From Rhynchopus euleeides (lineage: Eukaryota > Euglenozoa > Diplonemea > Diplonemida > Diplonemidae), in contig OY723267.1 of the NCBI GenBank assembly GCA_963210315.1, positions 992,001 to 1,056,000 of the forward strand: 64,000 bases of DNA. Direction: 5' to 3'. The first letter of the stretch is position 1. Every line of letters starts with the position of its first letter. The notes under the pieces are model-generated. The model was not told the DNA's origin and did not search any database. It saw only the letters and a list, made by a program, of their open reading frames with translations. Below are positions 10,286-22,700 of the stretch, in pieces. A program made the position numbers and the translations under genes.

Positions 10286-13021
10286 TTGTCTTGCTTTGGG
10301 GGGGGGGGGTGGTGGAGGGTGGGGGGGTGGGTGCATGGGCGAGGTACAGGGGTCCCATATCAAAGAGAGCGGGGCCAGGAAACCATCCAACTTTTTCTGA
10401 AGTTGCTGACACGGAGCGGGAGTCTAAGGGAGGGAGGGCGGGCGGGGGGTGGGTGGGAGATGGGAAATGGCTGCTCATTGCGGGACGGTCGGTAGGGGAG
10501 GGCAGGGGCGCAAGTGCTGACGAGCGGGGTGGATGACGGGTAGAAAATAGGCAGAACGTCTCTTGTCATATGCCAGCGACCAACGCAACCCTCCGGCGGT
10601 CGGGCTGCCAGGCCAGATAATGTGCAGCACACCTTGTTGTGTCACGCCACCGCCTGAAGACACATCGCCGAACTGCATTGATCGCTGGATTCAACAATAC
10701 CACGCAACTGACTGATTCGAAGGCGGCTAATTTCTGACGTACAGATTGTGACATCGGTGGAGTGATGTTGGGCCCAAAGCAGCCCCGACCTCTCCTCACA
10801 GGCCCAGCGTTGTTCTCTCTCAACTCCACACAACAGGAATTACACAAGGGAGCCCCGTCAACCACCCCTCCAAACAAAAAAACGAACATACTGACATGCA
10901 AAGGACGGAATCTCCTCAGCGTACACAGCACTGCTATCTACGGGCAAGACACGGCACACCAGCAATCTCTTCACTTTTTTTTCCTACATCTTTTGAATTG
11001 TCCCAACGGGTTTTTCCCCCTGGAACTCCAATCTACGAAAAATAAAACGGGGGGAAGGGGGAACAGGGGGGTGATGGGGAGCAACCACACATCCCCCAGG
11101 AAGCTTTTTGATCTAGCAGTAGGGTAGTAACTAGTGCGCGAGAGGAAGGGCGGGAGAGGTGTGGCAGCAGAGAAAGCAGAGGGAGAAAACCACCCGCCAC
11201 CCAACATTCACATGGCTGGGAGGGGTAGATTTTCCTCCCAGCTGCAAGTGGAGTTGGTCAGGATCGGGCGGGGGTGGGCTGCACTGGGGTGCACCGGGCA
11301 CCAAAGAGAGAAGAAGCAGCCCGATCTTACACAGCTGGGCCACTTCTCAGCTAGGTGCCCTTCCTTGGTTCTGCTTGCCTAACACAACTCGCTTCGTATT
11401 CTGGATTGAGACTGTCCGACGGGTTTTATTTTTTTGTCACATTAATCAAAGCAGGGTATAAGATAGACTTTTTTTCTGGCGCCGTTTTCCGGTTTTTCTG
11501 GTTTTGAAAATTTTTCGCGCGCGCCTTCGGCGCGCGCGACCCGCGCAAACCCTCCCAGAATCTGAGAGGGCCCGGTGCCTGCGCGCGTCCTGTCGTACTG
11601 AGGCTGCTTGGTGGGGCAGGCGCAGCAGCTGCTTTGAAAGTTTGGACTCTCGGCCAAAAAACCGGTCTGGTGTAATTTTTTTACGCAGGGGGGTCTGGGG
11701 GGCGGAGCCCCCCAGCCGCCGGAGGCCACGGTAGTGAACATCTGTTCCCTACAGTCTGGATTCGCTTGTAAGTAGGAAGGCTTCGCTGATCGCAGCCCGG
11801 CCAGCAGGAGATCACTGGTCCTTGAGGGTTCAACCTTCAGGGTGGAGGAGGACGGGGGAGCGACCACTCGTGACAGGTGTGCGTTGTGGGTGGAGTGGGT
11901 GCACGACAGAATGGCCAAAGGGTCCACGAGATCTCTGCACACATTCCGTTATCGAGGAGATGGGCTAGCTGTGACGACAGGCAACAAACAAATCTCATCT
12001 GTTAGTTGCCCCCAATAGGCTTGGCGACCTTCAAGACTGCTTGAAATTCGTTCGTGTTCTCGTCTCAGCCCTCCAGACAAGCAGATCTGTCTCGAGTTGG
12101 TGGGCTGTCGCCATGTATTCGATGGCACCGAGTGACGCTGCACAGAGGCAGACGACACGGTGAACTCCAGCGGAGGTTACCCTACCTCCGCTGGAGTACA
12201 CCGTGTGTCTCCCATGAATCTCAACCAGCGGGAGTCTTAGCGTAAATTAGCTGGAAAATAGACTCCCGTCTTCAGTACAGACTGCAGTCTTAGACCCCTC
12301 TTAGACACTCGCTAGGGTGGCTGGAGTCCACCATGTGTGCACCTTCAAAACAGAAGAGACCTGCATGACGAGGGCATCACCACCCACCGGGCCACCCGCT
12401 AGGTCCATTTTTCTTCTCCGCTTCTCTGCCTTCTTTGGACTATTTGAGCTCTGTGCGGATCACGATGGGGTCACTTTCTATTTTTTTATGGCGTTTTTTC
12501 TGACTGTTCTACTGTCCCAAAGTCACAAAAAAACCCGCCAAAAATGAGACCGACCTTTTTTTTTTTCCAGAAAACCGGGAACCGGGAAACCCTGGTTTTG
12601 AAAACCGGAAAACCAGACCTATCTTATCCCCTGCATTATCCTCACGGTATATCAAAGGGAACCCTTAATAGGTTCCCTCAGCGCAGCTGTATGGGTAACG
12701 TGAGAGAGAGGGGCGCCACACTTCTCCCAGGAATATGCGTGGCCTCTGAGAGTCCATCGTTCTTCCCCCAAGTGACACCCCTCTCTCTCGCTTTGTTTGA
12801 AAGTTTGACAACGGCGGCAAAGAATGCTGCCTGGGTGAGGGGGGGGGAGCGGGGGAATGGGCGGATCGGAGGGGGGGGGGGTGAAAAGGAAGTGAAAGCC
12901 AGTCTCGCAACAGGGGGTCTCACGGGTGTCGCTCGTTCCTCACAGTCGCTGGCGCAAATATCAGGCACTGTAGAGGTGGTGGCAAGGGGTTGAAAGAGAC
13001 AAACTCAGAAGTGAACAAGCA
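10286..13021. other. Intergenic, repeat-bearing, no gene recognised
   Basis: This holds poly-G tracts near 10296 and 12840-12880, a GC hairpin with a TTCG-type loop near 11513-11540 followed by a hairpin-repeat copy (11687-11745), together suggesting a degraded Mutator-like relative. At 12158-12206 there is a solo hairpin with cacggtg...caccgtg ends like the inner element. No convincing coding frame on either strand. Confidence 0.6.
11687..11745. repeat. GGGGTCTGGGG hairpin repeat copy
   Basis: A near-identical copy of the hairpin repeat found inside both Mutator-like elements, ending in cacggtagtgaacatctgt. Confidence 0.8.
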
Positions 13022-15494
13022 TCAGGCACTCCCGTGTCCTGCAATCCCACAACGAGACACATACAACAGTTCTTGCGGCGGCGCAGGGCAGCGGAATGCA
13101 GGGGGCCTCTGCGGAGCAGGGTCAGTTCCGGGCGCCACCGGGCTGTCTATGTCACTCATGGCGGGTGTCCCCTGTTGGTGGTGGTGTGGTGTGGTGTGGT
13201 GTGGGTGTGTTGTGTTGCACCCCGGGGGCCTCGGAGTGCCCCGCCCCTGCCAATGCGAAGGCGAGTGAGCAACGTGCACAGCGTCCAACATGCAAGCAGA
13301 GACACAAGGCCCCACAGCAACAAGGAAATAGAGCACATGGCACAGCTGCGCCGCATACATCATCTGTGTAGATGCAGAATGGCTTGTCCTGCCCACGCGG
13401 CGCACCCTGCCCCAGACCCTTCCCGATCCCGAGGAAGGCACGGGCGCGGTGCTTTGCGTCATTCACAGGCGTGACCAACGCATCGCTGAGGCGGCGGGTC
13501 TGGTTGATGGTGAAATCGTCGTCCTCGTCAATGTTATCCTGAGGGATCGTGGTGCGCGCCTGCATCCTGTCGGCCTGTGGGAATGCAGGCTTCGGCCTCT
13601 CCAGCACGATGGAGACAGGCACCTCTGTGATGCCCTGTGCCCTCTTCTCCTCGCGCTTCTGCGCCATGAAGGATTGGAGCTGCTGATGTGCCCGTGACGG
13701 CTCACGGGGGGCGGCTGCTGCCTTGTTCGCTTTGACTGCATCGCGGCGTTGCGAGTACTTCGCGTTGTAGGCTGCGCGCTCCAGGGGTGCGAAGGTCGGC
13801 TGCACAGGTGTCTTGGGCATGGTGCCCGTGCTGCCGAAGCGCTGCCGAGCCCGCTCCTGTGTCGACACGGATGGCACGGCACGCGGGGCCCTGTCCCACC
13901 ACTTCCGCTCCGTGGGCTCGTCAGCCTCAAGCCCAGACTGCTTCGGGGTGGACTTGGGGGCGCCGAAGATCCCGGCAGCAGGCGCGGCAGCCTTCGGCTG
14001 CCCCAGCATCGCAAAGGGGCGCCGCACGGGCACCTCGGGGCTGTCCTCCTCCATCGACGTGAAGGACAGTTTGCTCTTGGGGTCGAAGCTGTCGGACCGC
14101 CGCCCCTGGTCAAGCCCGAAGTCTGGCACCTGCTGCTGATGCTGCTGCGATGCTGTCTGCCCCCATGCATTCCACCCGTCAGCTGCGACACCCTGCTGCT
14201 GCTGCTGCTGCTGTTGCTCATGCAGATGCTGTTGCTGCTGCCGTTGCTCCTGCTGGTGCTGCTCTTGCTCCCGCTGCTGCTGTTGCTGAAACCTCTGCTG
14301 CTCCAACTGATACTGCTGCTCCTGCAACAGACGCTGCTGGTGCGAGAGCTGCTGCTCCATCTGCGCCTGCTGCTGGCGATACAGCTCCTGCTGCACCATC
14401 TGGTCATGCTGCTGCTGGTGCAGCTGCGAGAGGTAGTGCTGCTGCTGCTGCGCCAGCTGGTCCCGCAGGTGCTCCTGCAGCTGCTCCTCATGTGCCCGCT
14501 TCGCATGCTCGAGATACCGGTGCTGCATGCACCGCTCCTCCTCCAGCTGGTGCTGCATCCTGCGGAACTGCTCGTCACGCAGCTGCTCCAGACGCGCCCC
14601 CTCCTGCTGCAGGGCCGCACTCGCCTCGCCATACGCCCCACCCTCCCCTCCCGCAGCAGACGCCTCCGCCACCGCCTGCACCGGTGCCGCCTCCACCACC
14701 TCCTCCTCCTCCTTCGCCTCCTCCGGGGGGGGCACAGGCGACGCCGTCACCGTGGCATCGCCCATCTCAAACTTCCGCCTCTGGAACGGCACCGCCACAC
14801 CCTTCGCAGGCCTCCTTGCGTCGGCAGCAGGGCTCTCCGACACCTTCACGCCGTGCAGCTCCGCAGGCACCGGCCGGATCTCCCCAGGGAGATACTTCGA
14901 AGGCTCCTCATGCTTGGGGCGGGCTTCGAACTTCACATCAGGCACCACAAACACAGCGGGCCTCCGGAGGAAAGGGTCGGGGCGCGGCGCCGGGCGCTGC
15001 TCCACCGCAGCCCTCCTCCCGCGTGCGCTGAAGAGGCTCCCACGGGTGTGCGCATCGGAGGCACGGTGTGTCGTGGCGTTGCCATCGAAAACGCACTGCT
15101 TCTGCCACTGCTCCACAGCCTCGCGGTGTAGGGTGTTGCGTGCGGAGAAGGCACGCCTGTCAAAGCCTTGCGCGTCACCGCGCTGCACCGCCTCGAGGGG
15201 CAGTCGCGGCACGACACAGCTGGCAGCCCGCTTTCTTGCCGTTCTGCCGAAGGCCCTGGCCCATAGGGCAGCCCACTGCTTCCGCGCAGCCTCCGCTGCA
15301 GGGCGGAGGTGTGCGGCGAGCAGGCGGGAGAGGGGTGCCGGCGTGACTGCGCGGGCACCCTCCGCTACCGCATCGGACAGGCACCAAAGGAGGAGGGCCG
15401 CGAGGTACAGCGGCCACAGCTCCCCCAGCACCGGCACCGCAACGCAGGGGAATGCTGCCAGCGCTACCGCCAGCTGCATGTGATGCTGCTCCAT
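13022..15494 (-). CDS. Q-rich coiled-coil protein with N-terminal membrane segments
   Basis: Two exons: 15494-13359 (712 codons) and 13171-13022 (49 codons plus stop). The 187-nt intron has a GTATGC donor and a CCAACAG acceptor and keeps phase 0. The 761-aa product starts MEQHHMQLAV and has two hydrophobic segments in residues about 6-40. Residues about 255-480 form a long Gln/Glu-rich coiled coil encoded by CAG-type runs. The rest is charged, Pro/Ala-rich and probably disordered. I do not recognise the family. An acceptor-like CCCTCCCAG sits one base before the ATG. The membrane anchor plus coiled coil suggests a tether or scaffold, which is only a guess. Confidence 0.75.
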
Positions 15495-18400
15495 GCTGGG
15501 AGGGGGGGTATGGGGGGGCAGGGAAGGGCGAAGGAGTAGGAGTGGTGGTGGTGGGATGTCGCACCCCCTTCCCCCCCCCTCTGGTGTGCACCGCTCCAGT
15601 AGCGGTGGACCTGGTGGTGGTGGTGGTGGTGGTGTGGGGAGGAGAGGGAGGGGAGCGCCACATTCCTGCAGTTTGGGCAACACGGGAGATGGATGCTGGT
15701 GGTGGGGGGGGGTGGTGGTGGTGGTGGGGCATTCGTTTTGCGTTTGTCTGCACCCCCTCCGGTGTATTTGCTTGCCAAGCACACAGCGTGGCAAGAGCGG
15801 CTCTCTTAGCCGCCACCACCCCCCCTCCCCCTCTCTCCTGAGGCACTTCAGATCTCAAAGCGCATCACATAAATCCCTTCTAAAATCAAGCGGTTCTTCT
15901 CTACTGATGTCCCGATAGTCTTCCCCCCCTCATGTCTTTTGCTGTTCATTCATCCCCCTGGCATATTCCGTTCTTGGCGCCGAGTGTGTGTGCAGAATGT
16001 GCCGGAGGCACACCATCATCAGAAAAATATTCTTCCATGGCTCTGAAACCCTCAGCAGGCAAAGGGTGCTCCTGCCACCCACCCCCCTGAGTGGGCTGCA
16101 AATCACACCTCGGTCTCGCCGCTGGTAATTTCCAGAAAAAACCCCCTTGGACAGCAGTGTGCGAAGTGGAAGACGGTTCCCACGTCCCTTCGAGAGTGGG
16201 AGAGGGAGGCAAGCAAAGATGGCTTCTGCCACACACACCCCACACCATCGCAGGCACGATTGACACAGTAGAGACACGCCAGCTGCAGAACAACAATTGA
16301 AAAGCTGCGGCGTGGCGTGGGACGCAAAGCGGGGGTAGGAGAGGCCCAGTGTGAGGCACTTGAGTCATCCACCCTCTTGCTCTCTGTGGAAAGTTTGTAA
16401 ATTGTATGTTTGAACTGGAGGATGCCGGAAACATGAGAGAGCGTCTGTGAGGCGGTTCTTCACCACGGCGCTGAACAGGGCTTTCCCTAAATATTGGGTC
16501 CGGGGGGGCTGGGAACCGGTTTCGGGTACAAAAAAAACGCGCACAGTAGGGGCACTTCTCGGGGGAGCTTGCCCGGCCCCTATGCCACCTGAGCTCCTGC
16601 AAAACCTACTTTTTGGCATGTTTTGACACATCCGTCTTCAAGACAGCTCCAGAGGGGCAAAAAAAGTTCTGTTTGTCTTATTTGCCAACCGCTCCAAAGG
16701 TGCAGAAATCGAGGGAAAACGTCCGATATTCTGCATTGACTCAGGGGTCCCAGCGGGACCCCCTCCTCAAATTTCCCAAAAACCCGTTCCTTGGAACGGT
16801 TGGAATCCGTGCGTATCGTGGTGGGGTCATTTTGGCCATGGGGTGCTTGTTGACACCCATAGCTGGCTTTCGTCACTGGGGCCCGCCTTGTCGGCTGTTT
16901 ACGGTCCCTCTACCCACTAGACCTGCACGACCCCTCTGCAGCGGACAAGTCCATGTCACAGGGGGGTCTGGGGGGCGGAGCCCCCCAGCCGCCGGAGGCC
17001 ACGGTAGTGAACATCCGCGGTTGGGACGCGCCTTTTTGTACCCTGGAACAGCCTACTGTGCAGCTTGGGAGTGAAACCAGCCCATTCTGCCACCCGACTT
17101 GCTGCTCACCGGGAGATCCCCGAGTGCGGATAAACCAACCTTTTCTGGCCGCAATGAAATGATTCGTGCGAACCCGTTCCACGAGTATACTATTTTTTTG
17201 AAATCTTCACCATTTTTCCCCCTCTTCAGCCCACACCCTTCCCCTGCAAAAAAAACGCGCACAGGGGCTGCAAAAAAAACGCGCCAAACAGAGGGAAAAT
17301 CTTGAAATCGCCGGTCCCCGGGTTAGGGTATGGATTTAGGGAAAGCCCTGGCGCTGAAGAATGGTGTGCTTTTTTTTTTCTGGCGAATCCGACCCATCTT
17401 TTTGGGTGCTGAGGGAGAACGCCAGAAAGGAAAAAAAAACGTTGATTGGCGACCAGCGAAGACCTTCCGAGAATGACGTTTTGCTTTGCCACGGAGGTGG
17501 TGTTGAAGCGAACCCAACACCACCGCTATTCTAAAACAAAGCTCCCGACGTGCTGATCTCATCGGGCATGTGCATGTCGGAGGAGAGGGTGGGGACCCCG
17601 CACCCACACCATCCCCACACACGCCGGTAAAGATAGATGGAAAGTCGCGCCCAACCACAGTGAATATAGGGCGGGGGAGGGGGTGTGGGTGTTTTGATTG
17701 AACCAGACAGAGAAACAGAAACTAACAAAAAAAAACCACAAACCAAGCAACGTTTTCCGGCGAAGCTGGGTGGGCGGGGCCCGGCAGACGACAAGGGGTA
17801 TCCCAGGGATGCGGAGGGGTTGTGATGATCCAGCTGAACAGGGGATGCGGAGAACCTCTCGGGATCCGACAAAGTGCACCGGGGAGGGAGAGCTGAGTGG
17901 TTCTGGGTGTGAACACTGTGCGCACACTTTGCCTCTGCCAGAAGACCGTGAAAATCCCGCTATGCGGCACGGTGGTGTGAAGACGATAGACTCAGCCGTA
18001 CGATTGTTTCGCCCCCTTTCGGCATTTTCGCATGGCTTCACCTTTGTCGCTCGTAAAAAACTCGCAAAAAACAAGTACACTCTCCCGAAACCAAGGAAAT
18101 CGGGCAGGAGAGGGCGACGCTACGCCGTTGCCCCTCCCACCCCGCCCTTCAGGAAGCCAGCCAAGGTGGATAATCTAAGCAAAGCCTGCTCCAGGGTGAC
18201 ACGGGGGAGCCCCCCTGCTCTGCCCCCCCCCCTGGCAATGGGCTGTAACAAGCCATCCGCAACCTGCTCTGGGAGAAATCTCTGCGCCCTACGGTAGGGT
18301 TGCTTCGCACCGACTGCATTGGGGAGGGTGGGGGGGATGGCTGATTTCTTACCGACTCCAGATTCGGCGCGTGCATGATGGGATATATTTTTGTTGTATC

Positions 18401-19748
18401 TTTCGTTGTTCATCTATTCTTGATGGGGGAGGGAGCCCGGCAATAGTTGTATATGCTAGCCTCCGGAAGGGCAGCATTGGATAGGGGGACAATACGCCAT
18501 CCGACAAACCGCAAAAAAAAACAATAAAACAACACAGAGCTGTGCCGGACTCACAGAGGGGTAAGATAGCGGCACCCGATTCTTCTGAATGCCATGGGAT
18601 ATACCTGTTGCACTCACAGTACACCCCCTACCCGTTTTCATGCCACCCACCAACGGACAGTATTGGCTTGGGCACAGGTTGATCAGCCGGGTAGGCGGAA
18701 TGGGCCGTACTATTGAGAAGGACGCATGGGTTGTGCGGTGTTGAGTTGTAGGGGGTGTGTGGCGGGGAAGAGGGGCGGGGGAGGCAATGAAGTAGAACGA
18801 TCCATCCCTCTGGAAGGTTAAATAAGAACTCCCCCCTCCACACACACACCCTTCCCACCCAGGCAACTCACTGCCGCCGCTAAGCCACACAGCTCAGGTT
18901 ATTCAATTAAGAAACAGCCCCAGGCAGCACAGACATGCGACATGTGGAGCAAGAGGGCTGCCCATGGCGAACTCTGTTTCGCTCCGGGGGATGTGTGGTG
19001 GTGGCAGAAGCTTGGGTCCGGCTGAGGGGTCGAGATGCTAGGGTGATGAGAAAAGCCACATGGGCCACACGAAGCTTCCAGAAAAGACGGGGCACCCCAC
19101 GGTTGTTTTGATTTCGCGTCGACACTGAGGGGAAGGAAGGGCAGGCAATACCAAGACAGCCTGTCGTCAAATCAGCTCCATCTCCGAACCACCCACAGGC
19201 CTGGGGTTGGGGCACGGAGGGGGTGTGTGGGGGGGTAACGGGGATGGAGCTGGAAACGAACCGACTGAACCAAAAAAAATGCAAGTGCCGCACATTTTGC
19301 CCCCCGACCCACTCACCCCCACCCCCCCCCCCCCTCCGACCAGCCCCTCTGGCGATAAGACAACCAGCGGTGTTCTACACGAATGTACACACAATCAGAA
19401 ACCCCACCACCCCGCATGCAGGCATGTTGTGACGACTGTTTCCGCACGGAGGAACGGGGGGTTCAATGCAGAGAGAAGTAAGGTACAGAGTTGAGTCGAT
19501 CTTCCCGTCTCCTGTCGCTCTCAGGAACTGGAAGGGGGGAGAGGTAGTTGTAGGGGGGTGAAATGACACGGGAAACATTTTCGCATGTTGCTGTTGCTGT
19601 AAACCATGTTGACCATGGAACCCCATGTTGGTGTTGGAAAAACGTCTGGCAACACATGCTTGTTGTCTGCAGCGTGTTCTGTCGTTGTGTGGGGGGTGGG
19701 TGGGGGTGGGGGGGGGTGGGAGAAACAAAGCTTCCAAATCACGCCTAC
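15495..19748. other. Intergenic, no gene recognised
   Basis: About 4.25 kb of mixed sequence: GGT/GGG-rich tracts at 15495-15740, one hairpin-repeat copy (16960-17016), A and T runs, and poly-C/poly-G blocks near 18218-18240, 19315-19340 and 19690-19725. Open frames are short and lack family features. Confidence 0.6.
16960..17016. repeat. GGGGTCTGGGG hairpin repeat copy
   Basis: A solo copy of the dispersed hairpin repeat with the usual downstream cggaggccacggtagtgaacat. Confidence 0.8.
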
Positions 19749-22700
19749 TTACACCACATCGCGGGCTGTAAACTCCCTGAGAGATTCCGGGGATCTATAC
19801 AACCTCAGCAGCTCTTGGTACAGGGCCTCCTCCAACACAAGATCCTCCTCACACCGAGCGTAGTGCATGCATGTCACGATATACTCCACAGGTCGTGGAT
19901 CTTGCATATCTTCCAGCACCACACGGTAGGCTGATCCCTTGAAGAAGAACCGAATGAGCTGCCCAATCGTCAGCACAAAGGTAGTGTACAGTGCGGTGAC
20001 GCTGAACGACGCCAGGAGAGACCCCAAGCCGGAATTCTTCGCGACAGTGTCACTCGCCGTGATGATGTACAGAGGGATCTCCTTATAGTCACACTTCTTC
20101 CGCTCGTCATAATCAGGGCACCGGCTCCACCGGTAGTACTTGCTCATATTGAAGCATTCCTGCTCGTCGGGTGTGAAGGTGAACCCCTGGTCCAACGGGT
20201 TTCCATTCGCAAACAGCGACTCGCAGACGAGGTCAGAGGAAAACGAAGCAATCGTATTGGCATGGTTGTTCCTCCCGGGCTCCAGAACAAGCTTGCAGTT
20301 GATCTTTGTCGACTCCATCGGTACGTACGTGCTCACGGTCTCCCTCTTGTTGAACATAAACGGGGAGTAGAGGTTCGGCAGCAGGGTTGTCGACGACAGA
20401 TTCGACATCAGCCCCTTATACAGCGTCACCCTCGCTGCCGCCGGCAGAACATACGCCAGCGTCGCCTGCAGCTGCAGCAGGGTCGGCTCGCTTGCTGCGG
20501 AACGTGTCACCTCCAGATCCATGCTCATCTCCACCTCGTGAGGCATCCTATACGCCCCCACCCCATACAGCTCGGCTAGGCCCGTCTCATCGTAGAGCGA
20601 CAGCTTCTCACCGTCTGTCGAGTTGGCAATGGTGCCCCACAGCGACATGCCACGGCAGCAGGGGTCACTAGGTGGGTAGAAGTGGCATCGATGCGCAGGC
20701 TGCGCACACCCCTGCCCCTTCGGAGGGCATGTCGCCGGCCCCAGCGGGCTGACGTAAGGCTCGATGTTGCGTGCCTCCTGCAGGGTGATGTAGCCATCCC
20801 CATCCACGTCGTACCTTTTCACCTGCTCCCTCGCCGTCACAGGGTTCCACAGGGTATCGACGAGATTCGCCCGAGCCTCATGCGGCACCCACCACACTGA
20901 CTGCGACCCCCTCGGGAGCTCGATCAGCTGCACCTTCCTCCCGGAGAATGTAAAGCCAAACAGGGAGGGCCTGGTGAACTGCACCCTGTCCATCACACTG
21001 TTCGTCAAGACCCGCCTGTCTGTGATAGGGAGAGCTTCTCGGCCAGAATAGATAGGTGGTGCCCCAAGCACCCCTGCAGAGAACTTGACATGCTCGACGT
21101 AGTTCGCTGTGAGCGCAGGGGAGAAGCTGGAGTAATACATCAGGGGGAAGAAGATGATGCAGACAAGCAGGGCCGATATGCCACACCCCTGCAGGCCCTT
21201 CCGCGATGGGGGGAATGCGAGCGACTTGTCGCGCTCCATCTTCAGCAGGCGTGTGTCCTCCAGGTCGCATCGGGCGACATAGAGCTCGTGGATGATGTCC
21301 TGCAGCTTGATCCACCACACAAACTTGAGGGTCGTTGCGGTGAAGGTCCAGTCGATCACCACCTTCAGCTCATAAACGAACGGCACGGATCGGAACACCA
21401 TATACACCCCGTAGAAGACAGGGTGGTGGTACTCCTTAAAGGAGAAGTAGTTGGACAGCTCCAGATACCCCCCGCGGATCTGCTGTGCCGAGATCATCAG
21501 GTAGAGGATCTTTACGGTGAAGAGGAGGTCGACAATCTTCGCCCCCGTCGCGAAGGATTTGATGACCTGCTGGCTGTCCGCCTCCACCTCCTGCGTCAGG
21601 CGGGCCGCATTCCAGTCGGAGTAGAGTGAGAAGTAAAGGGTTGCCAGGGCCAGCTGGAAGACGAACTTTGCGGCAACGCTCTTCAGCAGGTAGATGATCC
21701 TGTCAAATATGATGATCACCAACAGGCATAGCTGTGCCAACACCAGGGGCCCGGGAAGCATGTTGCTGCTGAGAGATGACGCCAGATCGCTGTCGGTGTC
21801 GCCTTGGATGGAGTAGAAGGAGAACATGAACATGATGAAGGAGAGGAAATCGACGCAGAACATCACGAGATAGTAATCCCTCCCCGTCTTCAGCTTGTTC
21901 GAATCGAGGATGTTGTGCTGCACGAAATACCACGGCCCCCAGTTCAGCTCCTGGGGCATAATCGCTGCCTTCGCTGCAGACGTCGCACACCCCCCTGCGA
22001 GCGGTATGTCTGTTTCAACCTCTGCGATCTCCGCGAGACGCCCGATGTCGCGCAGGACCCACCCCAGGTCCTTCTCTGAGATCTTCCCCCCGCACCCATC
22101 CTGATCCCTGATGGTGTGGTCGTCCTCAGCATAGCTGAGGTGGGTCACCACCCGAGGGGCCATGCCGTCGGTGCTCTTTAGCAGCATGCCTCCTGTGAGG
22201 CAGAACTCCACATCAGCCTCGGGGAGGACAAGCACATCCTCCTCGATCACCTCTTCGCAGTTTATCATGGGGACGATCACAGGAATGCCATCAGCCACTT
22301 CCTGCTGCTTCTCACAGTCGTATTTATAGTAGAGTGCCACATCTGACCAGAGGCCTAAGGCACGCATCGACTGCTTGTGTGCGATAATCGCGAGGAGTGA
22401 CATCAGCTCCCAGGCGACAGACCCGAAGAAGTCTGATATCGTGCCAAAGAGGAAGGGGAACCCGATCTGGATATCCGCAAAGTTATTCGAAACCCTCACC
22501 GATGAGGCTGGGGAGGGCGACGCGTCTGCGAGGGTGGGCGACGGCACCGGGGTCTCCTCGAGTGGCGTCGCGCCGTTGGAGGTGGAGCCGGAGAGGAGGC
22601 TGTAGCAGAGGCATTTGATGGTGATCATGGCGTGGATGTAGTAGCTTGCGACAAGCCAGTAGCTCACGTGGGGGCGCGGGTAGAGAACCATGGCGTACAT

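Noticed and set aside
13749-15131. Plus-strand 460-codon Leu-rich frame
   Set aside because: Complement of CAG-type glutamine runs reads as leucine (CTG) repeats; it is a shadow of the Q-rich gene.
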